64,000 nt of DNA from Laccaria trichodermophora (taxonomy: Eukaryota; Basidiomycota; Agaricomycetes; Agaricales; Hydnangiaceae). The position numbers were made by a program, and so were the translations under genes. This document shows, piece by piece, positions 38,526 to 51,675 of the stretch. The stretch is from the NCBI GenBank assembly GCA_018417955.1, contig JACTVC010000008.1, positions 992,001-1,056,000 on the forward strand, in the 5' to 3' direction. The stretch's first letter is position 1; every line of letters starts with the position of its first letter. Below the pieces are notes generated by a model, which saw only the letters and a program-made list of their open reading frames with translations, did not search any database and was not told the DNA's origin.

Positions 38526-40329
38526 TTGGAAATGATATGTTTTTAGTTGAAATGTAAACCAAGTCATTTTCCTTAAATGGGACCAACTGCCATTTTCTAT
38601 TTGCATTGTGTGTTTGTTTTATGCATGCTGCAAGAATACTGTCATGTGCTGATATAAGGACTAATTTATTTTGTAGCACAAGTGTGCAGACAGAAGGATA
38701 TTCATCAGGGTGTGCCAAAGTCCAGATCATAGGCCTGGCCATGGGTGCAGAATTTAAGAAAAAGGGGGCAAAACCAGTACTTTCTGATCTTGCAGAATTT
38801 ATTGCAAATTCAATTGAAGGCAGCTGAGATACCCAATCAGATTGCTGATCATTAATGCATTGATGGAGCATTTGTGTCACCATGTGGTTAGCATGTTTGG
38901 TAGTTTCTGGATGGTAAGCACTTGACAATTTCAATTTTGTGCCAATCAATTTATGGAGATGTCCCCAGAATACACTGGTGAAAAGGACATCTCAATCACT
39001 AATAATGTTCTTGGGTAGCCCATGTAATTTATACACTTCTTTGAACATTAATTTAGCTATTTGCCTTGCATTGTAATTGATCCAGCTTGAAATCAAATGA
39101 ACCATTGCTGTGAGCAAACAAATGACAACTGTGATAGAGTCAAATATGCTATCATGATTTTTAGATTCAGGCAATGGGCCTACAAAATCAATGCCTATAG
39201 ATTCCCAGGGTTGACTAGGAACAGGCAAAGGGTTCAATGAAGCATAAGGTTTTTGATTACTTGGCTTGCTTTGCTTGCAAGTTTCACAAAATGCTTTAGT
39301 GTCAGAAACAATATCCTTCCACCAGACATGGTCTCATAAGAAATCCAGAGTTTTACTGGCTCCAAGATGAGCCAAGAGTGAGTGAGCTTCTAAGAGAATA
39401 ATTTCATGAGCACTTCTTCCCTGTATCAGCACTTTGGGAATACAAAGAAGCTTCCGATCTTGATCTTTGAGGAATAGAATTCCATCCTCAAACTCAAAGT
39501 TCCTAAAATCCTGAGGCTTATCAATAATAATTTTGAAAGCAGGATCAAGTTTGTATTTTCCCTTCACCTCTTTGAGCAGGTCAATTCTGAGGGTACTTTT
39601 GGAGACTATACTCACAAGCAATGGGTAAGTCAGTGGTGTGGAATTCAATTGTTCCACATTCAGGATTGATTGATCACTAATTATAGCATTCAGCAGCAGT
39701 GCAGAATCAGATCTAGATTCCATGCTATTCTGAGTGCTGGGCACAACATTATTTTTAGCACTTGGTGGCAATCAAATTGTGAGTTTAGCAGTTGTGGGTG
39801 CATGTTTTTACTTTCACCTTCCCACTTCTGCCCTCCTTTTCGTTCTGCAGGGCCTTTCAGAATGAAATGCTCTTTCATATGTGCCACAAATTCTTTCAAT
39901 GTTTCTGGTTGACCAGTCTCAGCACCAGCCAAGACCTTTCTGGGGCACTTTTGTACAGCCACATGTGCCTCAATCCCAGCTAGGACAGGCATGCACATGG
40001 ACTCAAGTTTGAGGCCATTGTCATCAACAACACCAAAGTAAGTGTATTCACTTGATGCATGTGTTGTACCTGAACTGTCTGCTGAATACATGCATGACAG
40101 AGAATCTGCAACAACATTTTCTGAGCCAGAGATATACATGATGTCAAAATCAAACTTGCTAATCTTCTTGATCCAATGCACTTGATGTCCAGAGAGGTAG
40201 GTTCTTCTGGTTTAGTAAGTGTTCCAGACCTTTGTGGTCTGTAATCCACTTGAATTTTACTTCTTGCAGGATGTCTTGATGCCACAGCATTGTTTCAATT
40301 CCTGCTAACATTTCTATTTCATGTACAGG
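38526..40329 (-). repeat. Right arm of the 1,804-bp inverted duplication
   Basis: It is the reverse complement of 36465-38268. This arm is continuous with the rest of the minus-strand gypsy element to 42235, so it is probably the parental arm. Confidence 0.9.
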
Positions 40330-42235
40330 ATAATTCTGCTGAGCAGAATTTAATTTTGCTGAGTAGAATGTGGCAATTTTTGCTGTTTTCCAATCACTTC
40401 CCTGGCTCACAACACCAGCAACACCAGTAGTGCACCCATCTGTCACCATCCATACTTGGGGAGCATTCAGCACATAATTGACAGGTACCCAGTGATGATC
40501 ATGAGCTGCTTAAACAAGTGCTTCAACATCTTCAAACACACACTGCTCAGTGTATCCCCAACAAAATGGAACAGCATCCCCAGTGAGTTTATGAAGTACC
40601 CCCATTGGAATCCTTACATTAGGAATATCTTTGGCCAGGTAACCAACAGATCCAAGGAACCCACACAAGAGGTCTTGATTAGTCAGTGTCTCCAGTTCAG
40701 GACACTGTCGACTTTACATGGATCCATACAGATACCTTTGTCAGTTATGATGTGTCTGAGGATCTGCAACTCCAAGCATAGAAAATGGAGTTTCTTTGTG
40801 CTCAGGTAAAGTTTTTCATGTATTAGGATGTCTTAACATGCTTTACATGCTCCTTAACAGTGTTTGAATAGACAATGACATCATCAAGGTAAACATCCAT
40901 AAATTTTCCAATGTATGGGGAAAAAATGTGGTTCATCAGAGCCTGGTAAGTCGCAGGCACATTACAATCTCCTTGCTGAATGATGTGATAGATCATATTT
41001 CCATCAGGCATTGTGACAGCTGTATGATTAATGTGTGCACAATCAATCCAAATCTGCTCATATGCATCTTTCCCATCCATCATGGACCAGAAGCAGTGAC
41101 AAGCCACCCTTTGTAGAATCCCTTCAGGGTCAGGTAAGGGCAAAGTCATCTTGTGCATGTTTTCATTTCATGCACATAGGTCAAAAACTGTATGAAGCAA
41201 TGGTGGATCACCAGGCTTCCTGGGCTTTATAATAGCATTGGGATAGTATTTGATGTGTTGGCTACTTCCCAATGGCCTGTTTTTAAGTAAGCATTTGTCT
41301 TTTCCACCCATTGTGATCTGAGGGCTTCAGGATAGTGTGAGGGACACCAAGGATACACTTTATCTTTAAGGTATCATGTGGTTGATAGCTCTTAAAGGTG
41401 GCAATTCCATCTCACCTACTGTCTTACAGAGAGGTTTGGCATATGCCTTGAGATAATTTCTCACTGCTGTGACCTCATCTTCCTGCAAAGCTACTGCATG
41501 AGACACAATTTCTGTGACTGATGGACCAGTGATCAGTAACACGACATCACTGCCAATCACCACTTGAGCAGGATTGAATCCTACACATGCTTGGTGCTGA
41601 AGCAACCATGGTGTACCTAGGATTAGGTCATATCTCAATATGTTTATTATGTCAAGGTAACATTCCTCTGAAATTCCTTGATAACCAAGTCTAATATTTG
41701 CCCCAGCATTAATTTTTGGAGTGAGAACCTTGAATAGCAAGCTGCAGAGATAGAGGTGAGCTCAGTTTCATGTGCTTTACATTTGACTGATCAGCCGCTG
41801 TAGATGTGATAAAATCTCCAAGTGATCCTGAGTCAAGTAAAGCTTGCACAGGATGACCATTGACCTTTATGGTCACTACAATTGGTCTAGGAACAATGCA
41901 GCTAGGGTAGCTGCAGCATTATGTTGAACTGCAGAGTAAGTTCCACAAGGAACTTGTACCCCATATAATCCCAGCTGAGTGTTGTTTGCCTCACACCCTC
42001 CAGAACATGTAATTTTGACATGATCAAAAAGTGCGAAATAACATCCAGTGTCTGTTGAGGTTTCAGCAACAGATGCCATTGGTGTGCCTCCATCTGAACC
42101 ATCATGTGGGTCCTCCAAATCACTTTGGTGCTTAGTAAGTGACTCTGAATCTCTGTCAGCTAAATACTGACAAAGAATCTCCTCTAGCTGATCACTGTAC
42201 CATTCCACTACATCAAACTCAGGCATTTCAACCAA
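38526..42235 (-). pseudogene. Degenerate Ty3/gypsy gag-pol, minus copy (protease, RT, RNase H, integrase)
   Basis: Read on the minus strand: an acidic gag/pre-protease frame (42235-41876), a retropepsin with LLDSGS near 41830 and LILGTPW near 41630, an RT with PRKPGDPP, SMMDGKDAYEQI and FMDVYLDDVIVYS (41158-40823), RNase H (40473-40159) and integrase (39237-38526). The 38526-40329 part is the second arm of the inverted duplication. Stops and frameshifts occur throughout. Many expected Arg/Thr/Ala codons read as Trp/Cys/Met/Val, typical of CpG deamination. It is inactive. Confidence 0.88.
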
Positions 42236-44517
42236 GATTTGAGGTAAGCAGATGAAAACATCCTATAGTAAATCCTGTATTAGAAACAGGTCATTATCTA
42301 GTGGCTCAATGAACACCTCAAAACAATGTTCTAGTGGCATGATTGGATAAGTTTTATCTGGATGATAGGGAATACCCTCTCAGAGTCTACGGCAAATTTC
42401 TCTTTCAAGAATGCCTGCCATCATGAGTTGTGTAGTGTCCTCAGGTCAACCACAGTGTGCAATCCTGGTGCATAGTGAACAGCACCATGTGTACCACACT
42501 GAGGGTTCAAATCCAGGGTCACATACAGTCTCAGCTGGTAGATACGAATATACTTGCTAATGTAGATCATGTATCTGATACCTATCATCAGCAATTCAGA
42601 TCACCTCAAAGCAGTGTCCACTACTATAGTGAAATGGGTGATCACCTGGGTAATGTTCACACACATTCAAAATTTGAGCTAACATATTTCTGAGAACTTT
42701 GCCTATCAGATGGTAAGGTCATTCTCCAGAATCAGACTCAGATTCCAATGGATCTTCATCAATTATAGATCTATCTGTGCCAATGTAATCTGTTGCAGCA
42801 TCATCTGAGGATGACTCCTCCTCAACATCCAAATCAGATACAGACTCAAGGTCTGGAAAGTCATCTGTAAATTCTGACAAGTCTAGAGCCTCCAGAAAAT
42901 GGTCATTCTGTACTATTTTGGTCATTTTTGGCCTGTTTTAGACAATATAAGCCATTTTCCAAAGCCTCTACAGACCTAACTGCTCAGTATTTTTAACTGA
43001 TTCTTTGATAGGCTCATTCAGGTTAACCAGACATATGTTCTGGCTACCTCCCCCAATTACCACATATTTATTTTTTCAGATGCCAACAATGGCCTCCAGA
43101 ATAAAAACCTTCTCAAGGCCCCAGCTTTCACTGAAATTAGTTCATACCAAGGGAAGTGTAATACAACTACATAATGTAAAAGAATACACAAATATATTTG
43201 AGGTACAATAGATTCTTAGAAAGAACCAGAACATGACCCAACCTTCATTCTTTTTGCACTCCTCTGTACAGTATAAGAGAAGGCTAACAGATCTAAGGTG
43301 AGGTGTTGAAGTGCCAGGTGTGAATTGAGCTTGTGAAGGATGTTGGTAGTGGGTAACATTGGCAATGATGTATTGCAGATGCAATGTGTGCCATGCATGA
43401 TACATGGGTTACGTTTTTCATCATAGAAAGTGCTGCCATAAGCAATCACCATCATAGACACCATAACTTCCAATTCTCAAACTTACTGCAAAGACTGGAC
43501 TGCTGTTGCAGTCTCTGACAGTTCTGGGATTTTTGGTCTGAGGTGGTCTGGGTTCAGTTCAGTCTCAGTCTTTTTTCAGTCTTGGGACTGGACTTTCAGG
43601 CAATAATTGAAATTGCAATGAAAATCTGATGCTATGACCCCTGCAAGTCTCCAGAAAATCCACAGAAAGTTGAGTGTCAGATGTGTGGTTTCAGGAAGTC
43701 TAGAATGTCCTAACAAGCCCACTTTACTAGAGAAGAGTTAGTGATCAACTCTGGACTATGCTACTTACTTAAGATGAGGGAAGCAAGGTAACATGTCTCT
43801 TTCAGGAGCTAGTTGCAGTGATAGTAGAAGTAAAAAATAGATTGTCCATATTTACTACTCAATGTGTAAATTACTTGTGTGACATGTGACTAGCATCACA
43901 CAAAGAGTAAAAGGTATCATGAAGAAGTTCTGTCAATAGAAAGTAAACTTAATGTGATGAGGAAGGGAGTTGAATTCCTTGTTACAGGTGGGGCAGGATG
44001 AGTGGCTGTGTGCCCCAAAAAGAAAGAAGGTTTGAAGCAAAATTTTAGACTTGGTAACTCTTGTAATTCTAACAAGGATGTATTCCAAACAAAGTGCATA
44101 ATGTGCAAGTCATGTTTGAGTGCTTTCATGGATGCACTAAGTAGAGTGACAATGGAATACAACTATGTTATGTAATAGTGAGACAGAATAAACTAGTCAG
44201 GTAATACACAACTGAAGTGAAATATTGGTGAGGTCAGTTTGGTGATGAGAATGAAAGGATATTGAGTCTAATAACCTGAGTACCCTAACAAATATCATCT
44301 TGCTGTATTTGACTCCACTTTGTTCCAGAGAGAAAACCTGCAAAAGAAAGCTTTGTTGTGTATTTTGCAATAACTAGGCAATTTTTAGGTTGCCATTGAA
44401 GATTCTTTCGATACCAAGGAGGTACCCAAAATAACAAATCTTGTGCTGGCAAACAAACCCAGCCTGTGGATGTCTGGGTAGCTGTATTGATCATAAATGC
44501 AACTAAGATATGGATAA
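42236..44517. other. CpG-depleted repeat-like DNA without recognised gene
   Basis: Only short frames are present. One acidic frame (42925-42719, minus) could be a gag remnant. 43500-43580 contains CAGTTCAGTCTCAGTC words like those at the ends of the TIR element at 34.5 kb. Nothing else is recognisable. Confidence 0.5.
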
Positions 44518-47500
44518 TCAATAAATTACAAATTTACAAGAAGACTTAAACTGACCATTTTGATCAAGATCAGACTGCCATAATCCCAAGTCTTCATCAT
44601 GACTCCCATGAGCCAAGCAAAAATTAGAGCTGACCTGTGATGTATAGCCTTGAAAAACACCTGAAATAGAATTGTCTGCATGTGCATCCCACACTCTAAT
44701 GGTCATATCATTTGATCCAGAAACAAATTGTTTTCCATCAGGAGAGAATGCCACAGATGTAACTCTATCAGTGTGGCCTTCAAATGAGCCTGCAACAAGA
44801 TCTCCTGTGTGTGCATCCCACAATCTAATGGTCTTATCATTTGATCCAGAAATGATGTATTTTCCATCATGAGAGAATGCAACAGACATGACCTGATCAG
44901 TGTGGCCTTCAAATGGACCTGAAACAAGATTTCCTGTATATGCATCCCACACTCTAATGGTCATATCATTTGATCCAGAAACAAAGTGTTTCCCATCAGG
45001 AGAGAATGCAACAGAGTTGACTGATTGGGTGTGACCTATAAATGGGCCTGAAACAAGATTCCCAATGTGTGCATCCCACACTCTAATGGTCATATCATCT
45101 GATCCAGAAACAATGTGTTTTCCATCAGGAGAGAATGCAACAGACCCAACCCAATCAGTGTGGCCTTCAAATGGACCTGACACAAGATTTCCTGTATATG
45201 CATCCCACACTCTAATTGTCATGTCATGTGACCCAGAAACAATATGTTCTCCATCAGGAGAGAATGCAACAGAATTGACTGATTGGGTGTGACCTTCAAA
45301 GGGACCTAAAACACAATTTCCTGTATATGAATCCCACACCCTGATGGTCATATCATGTGATCCTGAAACAATATGTTGTCCATCAGGAGAAAATGCAACA
45401 GACATGACCCAAATAGTGTGGCCTTGAAATGGACCAGAAACAAGATTTCCTGTGTATGCATCCCACACTCTAATAACCATATCATCTGATCCAGAAGCAA
45501 TGTGTTTTCTATCAGGAGAGAATGCAACACAGTTGACTGACAGGGTGTGACCTTGAAATGGATATGAACAAAGACTTTCTGCATATGCATCCCACACTCT
45601 AATGGTCATATCATATGGTCCAGAAACAATGTGTTTTCCATCAGGAGAGAATGCCACAGACCTGACTGAATGAGTGTGGCCTTCAAATGGGCCTGAAACA
45701 AGATTTCCTGTATCTACATCCCACACTCTAATTGTCATATCATGTGATCCAGAAATAATGTGTTTTCCATCAGGGGAGAATGCAACAGAATTGACTGACA
45801 GGGTGTGACCTTTAAATGGACCTGAAATAAAATTTCCTGTGTGTGCATCCCACACTCTAATGGTCATATCATCTGATCCAGAAGCAATGTGCTTTCCATC
45901 AGCAGAGAACACAACAGAATTAACTGACAGAGTGTGACCCTTGAATGGATCTGTAAAAAGGTTTCCTGTGTGTGCATCCCACACCCTAATGGACATATCA
46001 TCTGATCCAGAAACAATATGTTTCCCATCAGGAGAGAATGCAACAGAGTTGACTGACAAGGTGTGACCCTTAAAAGGACCTGAAACAGGATTTCCTGTGT
46101 GTGCATCCCATACTCTGATGGTCATATCATCTGATCCAGACACAATGTGCTTTCCATCAGGAGAGAATGCAACAGACCTGACTGAATGAATGTGGCCTTC
46201 AAATGGACCTAAAACAAGACTTCCTGTATGTACATCCCACACTCTGATGGTCTTATCATGTGATCCAGAAATAATGTGTTGTCCATCAGGAGAAAAGATA
46301 ACAGAGTTGATGTGAGTGTAGCCTTTAATAGGATGTGAAACAAGGTTTCCTGTGTGTGCATCCCACACTCGAATAGTCATATCATCTGATCCAGAAACAA
46401 TGTGCTTTCCATCAGGAGAGAATGCAACAGACTTGATCAGATTAGTATGCCCATGCATGACATTAATAATTGATGGCCATGATTTTGTTCTCCCCTTTGC
46501 AAAAGACACCAGACCCTTATAGTAGGGTAGATATTTTTTAGCAATAAGAGACTCAGTTGGTGCAAATGGTAATGCTGATAAATAAATATGAGGAGCACTC
46601 TCAGTGATTGGTTGAGCAAAGCTGTTGACAAACTTGATGGCATCTTCAATAAGATCTGTGCATTTTCCATTTTTCTGAACAAATGTCATTTAGAATAGTT
46701 CCTTATAGAGTGGCCTATCTTACCTTGAGCCATTTTGATATTTCTGAAAGTGTATTGTGTGCAGTCCATAGTCTTTTTGTTACACTCAAAACCTCCAGCC
46801 AAGATAAAAATTGTCTATCCATGAAGGTGTTCAACTCTTCTTCAAAAACATTCTCCCATGCAACCATTTTAAGATGCTCTGCAAAGAAAACACAGGAATA
46901 AAACAGCTGTGATGAGATCTTATCAGATAGATTGATCAAGTGATTATCATTTGTTTTGTAGGATGAAGGGATTTTGCAGATGTTAAAATGAAGCTCAGTG
47001 TTGAGAATGTGCAGACATGTAAGAGCAAAATTTCTTTCAGCTTCATATGTGTCAATGTAAAAGTCTTCACTTTTTGAGGAGCAAGTCAGAAAATTCTGAA
47101 AGGAGCTGTGCAATGGCTTTATAGGATCATCATTCATCTTGATGCTAGACAGTAAACAACCCAATGGTTGGATAATTGCCTGGGTCTCTTCTCTTGTTAA
47201 CTTTACAACATGCATTTGTGACAATGTTGACAGTGATAATGGTTCTTTGGCTGTCAGAATCCTGCCTATCACTGACTGGTAACGGCCCATTACTGTAGGT
47301 GTGATTTTAGGAAAAGCTTGTTTCAGAACTTGACAGTACAGATTATCCAAGCCTTTTCCTTCTTGAAGAACAGATTTTAAATGCTCAACAACAGTCATCC
47401 CTTCATATGAAGTAATGTCATCACAAGCAACAGCTACCCATTGAAACAGGCCTTCTGCACTCTTTACAAGCAGCCTGCACCATTGGTCATTTGGCCACTC

Positions 47501-49183
47501 AGTTTCAAGTTCAGAAAATGCGGCAAGTCTACTCTTGATATAAAGAGAAAGATCATGCTCATTGCTCTCACTTTCCATCTCAGAAGCATGTATCTCCTTG
47601 TGTTTGATGTATTGATGAGGCATCTCAAGAATTTTTGATACATCAGGTTCAGGCTGTGTGGTTACCAAAACACAAAAGTTTTTTGGCAACTTTGCAGCTC
47701 CCTTGACAAGTATATCCAGAAGAGGTTGTCTTTTTTTGAGACTACCACTTTCATCCAGAGCATCAATCACAAGAACAATAGGCCCAACATTAGTTAGGGC
47801 TAAACCAGGCTTGACAATAAAGTTCTCAAATTGTGCCTGTAGTGACTGAGTAGTGCAAAGAGCTGGATTCTCAGAAATCACAGAACAGAGAGCAGACTGC
47901 CAGTACTTATCAAGCCCAGAAATATCCTTAGAGATGGTGCTAAAGAGATATTCAATCCTTCGATTCTCTTGTTCAGCTTGGTCAAAGCAATGTGATGAAC
48001 CTAGACAATGCAATCCATCAAAATGATAAGCAACAGTATGAGCAATAGCTGATTTTCCAAAGCCTGCCATAGCAGTCAAAAATAGAACCCATGGAGTCTC
48101 ATCACCATCAGGACTATCAATCCAGCTAATTAGTTCATCAAGAATAGATCCACGTGTTCCAGGGAGATATTTCTTATCAGGATCAAAGCGAGCACCCTTG
48201 GCATAGCACATGTCTCTGAGATCTGCAGCTGCACCTGAAATTGAATGATTTTAGTTACCAAAATTCTGAAATAAAAATAAAATAAAATAACCAAGTTTCT
48301 CCAGAGTGTAAACCATCCGCAAAACGGTAAGCTGAGTATCCTGAATGGCATAATCATTAAAAGCTAACTTGAGTTTCTTGAATTGATCTTGATAGTTCTG
48401 AATTTCTTGGTCTGTATTTGAGGCTAAATTCTTTCCAGTCTGTTTCCCTAGGAGGCAAAAAGTATATCAATTAGTAATTTGAAGATTTTAAAATTAAAAA
48501 GCATACAAAAGTTTGTGATGCCAGCATAATCACAAATAAAGTATGCACATTCTGTGGTCTGCTTGGCTAGAAGGGTGACAACCTCCTTCTGTTGATCACC
48601 ATACTCAAATGGTTTTGCTTGATTGATATATTTGTACAAGTCTTGAATTTCCTGTAGAAGATTGGTAATTTTGGCATCACGTTCAATCTGCCCCAGAGCA
48701 GTCTAGCATATGCATGAGATCTAAAAATAGATCATCCAATGTGAACCAACATACCTTGGGAATAGCAGATAGAATAAACCAAGCTGCCTTGGCATATGGA
48801 TGGACCTATGAAAGTAAATTTCAGAGATTATAGACAGGTCATTTGCTTACCTCAGCTAGCTTATATACAGCATTAGCAAAAAATTTGACATTCTCAACCA
48901 TAGTGTTGTATGCAGTGGAGAAAGCATCAGAAGAGACTGTACTGATAGCAGTGTCAAGAATAGATGCAGCACCCTGTGGGCCAGCTTCCATTCTTTTAAC
49001 AGTACCTTCAGCTGAACCTAAAGCAGAAGTGAAATCTGACATGACTTGAGTGTTAAAATCAACTTGAGGTGAAGAAACCTTGATGGGTGTTAGACAGTAT
49101 TCATGAGAATAATGTAGCCTTCTCACAACAGGAATGCCAATCTCTGGCAAGATAGATACAAAAAAATTAATGGTGGTAGCCAT
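44518..49183 (-). CDS. STAND/NLR-like protein: helical N-terminal domain, NACHT NTPase, 14 WD40 repeats
   Basis: There are six exons on the minus strand, starting at 49183 (MATTINFFVS) and ending at 44518, with short introns near 48850-48806, 48754-48703, 48508-48449, 48296-48240 and 46724-46676. The N-terminal 190 residues are helical, with HPYAKAAWFILSAIPK and TTECAYFICDYAG stretches like the Goodbye-type domains of fungal STAND proteins. The NACHT domain has Walker A (AMAGFGKSAIA) and Walker B (VLVIDALDESG). The C terminus carries 14 WD40 repeats of 43 aa plus a degraded fifteenth. The repeats are strikingly alike, mostly GHT..V.SVAFSPDGKHI.SGS.D.TIRVWDA. Such proteins are fungal counterparts of innate-immunity receptors and control self/non-self responses. 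The whole gene is almost free of CpG although its frame is intact. Confidence 0.9.
44650..46458 (-). repeat. Fourteen 129-bp WD40-coding repeats
   Basis: Units of exactly 129 bp encode 43-aa WD40 blades. They differ mainly at a few positions, including the residue pair after GHT (NL, HI, HS, LS, IW, QS, DW, DQ, DR). High similarity with variable contact positions is known in fungal NWD genes and reflects repeat exchange plus diversification. Confidence 0.9.
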
Positions 49184-51675
49184 GAACTTTGAGGTATCAT
49201 CAGGCCTATGGAAGCAACAAACTATTCCTAATTATAAATTTATGAATTTTAAGAAGGGCACACTTCTATGAACAGGAGACAAACCTTTTTCGGAAGCTTC
49301 CCCAAGTAACAAATGGAAGTTTTCCTTCATTATCCCTATAACTTGATCACCATGATGGAAGATACGGCCAATACGACTGGATGACTGGTAAAGCCGGCAG
49401 GTGAGAACAGACGACAGTGTGGCATTGCTTGATGACCGTAAGTTCTCGGATCTGACGTTGAAAGTGCGATACGCACAAAGAAAAGGTCTCCAGCCAAATG
49501 GGGTCCGTCACTTTCTCGCTCTTTCCTGTGGTCTGGACAACTCCATCAATCTCAAATTGAACCTAGTGCTTGTGCCAATGTCCTGGGATCTGAGCTATTT
49601 TCTGAACGTTTATATCTAGAAAGTCCGATCCCAATTGAGTGACACATCGAACTTGTTGCCAGATCTTGCCTTTGATCTCAATCGCGATTGTGGCATCAGA
49701 AGACGCAACGCTAGGGAGGCCTGAGCAAGCTGTATATAGAACGAAAACATGAATACTAACGGAGTATCGCTGTTTATGTTGGGAGTTGTATTCATCGTTT
49801 CAATTTCGCAAGATGAAGGTTGAAAGTAAGTCTGCTAAGCGCCCAGCGGCTTGTTGTTTGCGCATTGAAATGTTGAATCAACAAAACCCAATAGTATACA
49901 ACATCGAGGTTCTGCGTCGAGTCATAGATATCTGTGAGTTCTATCTAGTCTTTGATGATATGTCTTTCAGGCCAGGCAGAATTGTGCACCGCGCATCTCC
50001 CCGCCACGGCCCACCATCGTCTTCCCGCACCCACCTCACCTCACAGCCTAACAAAGCTCTATCCCGGTTCGAGTGTCCCATTGCTCTCAGCTTGTCGTTG
50101 CCCAGACGACAACTAGGGTTTCGCTGGCATGTCAGACCTCAACCTTTCTGCAGCCGTTGGAAGGCGGATGTGTCCACCTCACGCGGAGGACTCCAATAGA
50201 CGTAAGGGGTCAGCACAAAGACATGATTTCCCCAGACGGATACTGACGCAGACTCAGATTTTTGGGCCCTTCGCCAACGGCAACACTCAACCATCTAGGA
50301 CGTTCTCAATACCCGTGCCATCCTCTGGTACCCACTCCCAGCGGATCATTTCCAAAGTCGTCACTATGGTTGACCTCGATCTCAGTACCACTCATGACGT
50401 TATTCATTATTGCCCAATCCCTGCCTCATTTCCTTGCAATAAACTCGACATGCACACTGCCCTCTTCCCATCGTCCTCTGTGCACTGCCAGGGCTCCTCC
50501 ATGCTGCCACCATTCCCGACTTGCGTTTGCAACGCCCCAATAACGGGAAGGAAGTCTTCCTGGATGGTGCGCAAAGCACGTCCCGTTGTCCATTTCGTGT
50601 CGATTCAGGTTGGTTGTATGGGACGTCCACAATATTTGAGATCCTGACCAGGGAACCTGGGCGTAGGTTTCACATCCATTCGCGACTTATAACCCGTCGA
50701 TGAATCTCAGGAGCGATAGCAATCTCCTCGGCTGCCGCTGTTGTCTCCTCCCCTTTCAGAGGGACCATTTGGTGCTCAATTCTCAATCCGCTCGGCTTTG
50801 ATCCACCCTTTGCTCACCCGCCACTGTTCCAGCTTTTCCGCTTTGGTCCGCCAGATTTGGCTTCGTTTCCAAGCTCAAGGCCTATCCACGACACCACTCA
50901 CATGCTTCACCCCCTTCTTACCGAGACCGTCGAAGCTTGCACCATCAATGGAAGGTCTATACTTGACGCAGTGACTTGGGCACACCTCTAGGCCATGCTG
51001 CGAACGCCAATGGCTTCTTGCAGTCTCGCGCTGTCGTTATGTAGCTAAAAATTATTGCATCTTGCCATCAGCTAACGTTAACAAGGAGGTTGACGCTGTA
51101 AATGAAGAGGGTGGGTGCACTACCATCTTTTATACTGCCGGCGGGAGGAGTCGATTTCTCGGATTCCCCCTCTGGGTGCCTGGGATAAATGAGTAAAAAG
51201 CATGGCTTGCTAATGCGACTCACAATGTCCTGGCTGTACCAACATTTGTGGATATCACGTCCGAGCTACGTTCTCGAACGGTTTGCCTCCAGTACATCCT
51301 GCCCTAGCACATACTACTTACCGGCCCTCAGGAACACAACATAGATTGTAAAGAAGGTCGGAACCTCCAGCGCGGTATGCTCACATGTTGCGCTTTCTCG
51401 AGCTCTCAATTTACATCAGACCTTCAGCGGTTGAAATGACATTTCTACGCGGATCCCAGGAATCGTTCTTTTCAAGTCACCTCGACTCTCTCAGTGCCGT
51501 CTCCAATATAGAGCGGTCGACTTCATTCCACGCATGTGGTGACTACTTTACAATTGACCAGGTTCATGTAGTTAATGAGTCCGTCCTAGTCGCTACCAGC
51601 TATACATCCTCAACGACCGCAGTTCTCAAACAAAATAATGTGCATGGTGAGGGGGAAGGGGGGGAACGACGGTTA
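49184..51675. other. Intergenic region, no recognised gene; composition boundary near 49.28 kb
   Basis: CpG becomes frequent again from about 49,280. Frames up to 172 aa exist (for example 50129-50647 +), but none resembles a known family or shows a clean exon pattern. The GC-rich part at 49,970-50,950 could be a decayed gene or an untranslated transcript. The plus-strand stretch 51385-51681 contains FHACGDYFTIDQVHVV, loosely like a leader found before fungal NACHT proteins, but it stands alone. Confidence 0.45.

Noticed and set aside
42719..42925. Acidic 68-codon frame as a gene
   Set aside because: It is short, isolated and next to a decayed gypsy element; it could be a gag remnant and is not supported as a gene.
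49401..49619. Possible BTB-like start (FSDLTLKV) upstream of the NLR gene
   Set aside because: Only one short stretch resembles the fold and no continuing exon could be found.
50129..50647. 172-codon frame in the GC-rich intergenic region
   Set aside because: No recognisable family, overlapping frames in several phases and no clean exon structure.
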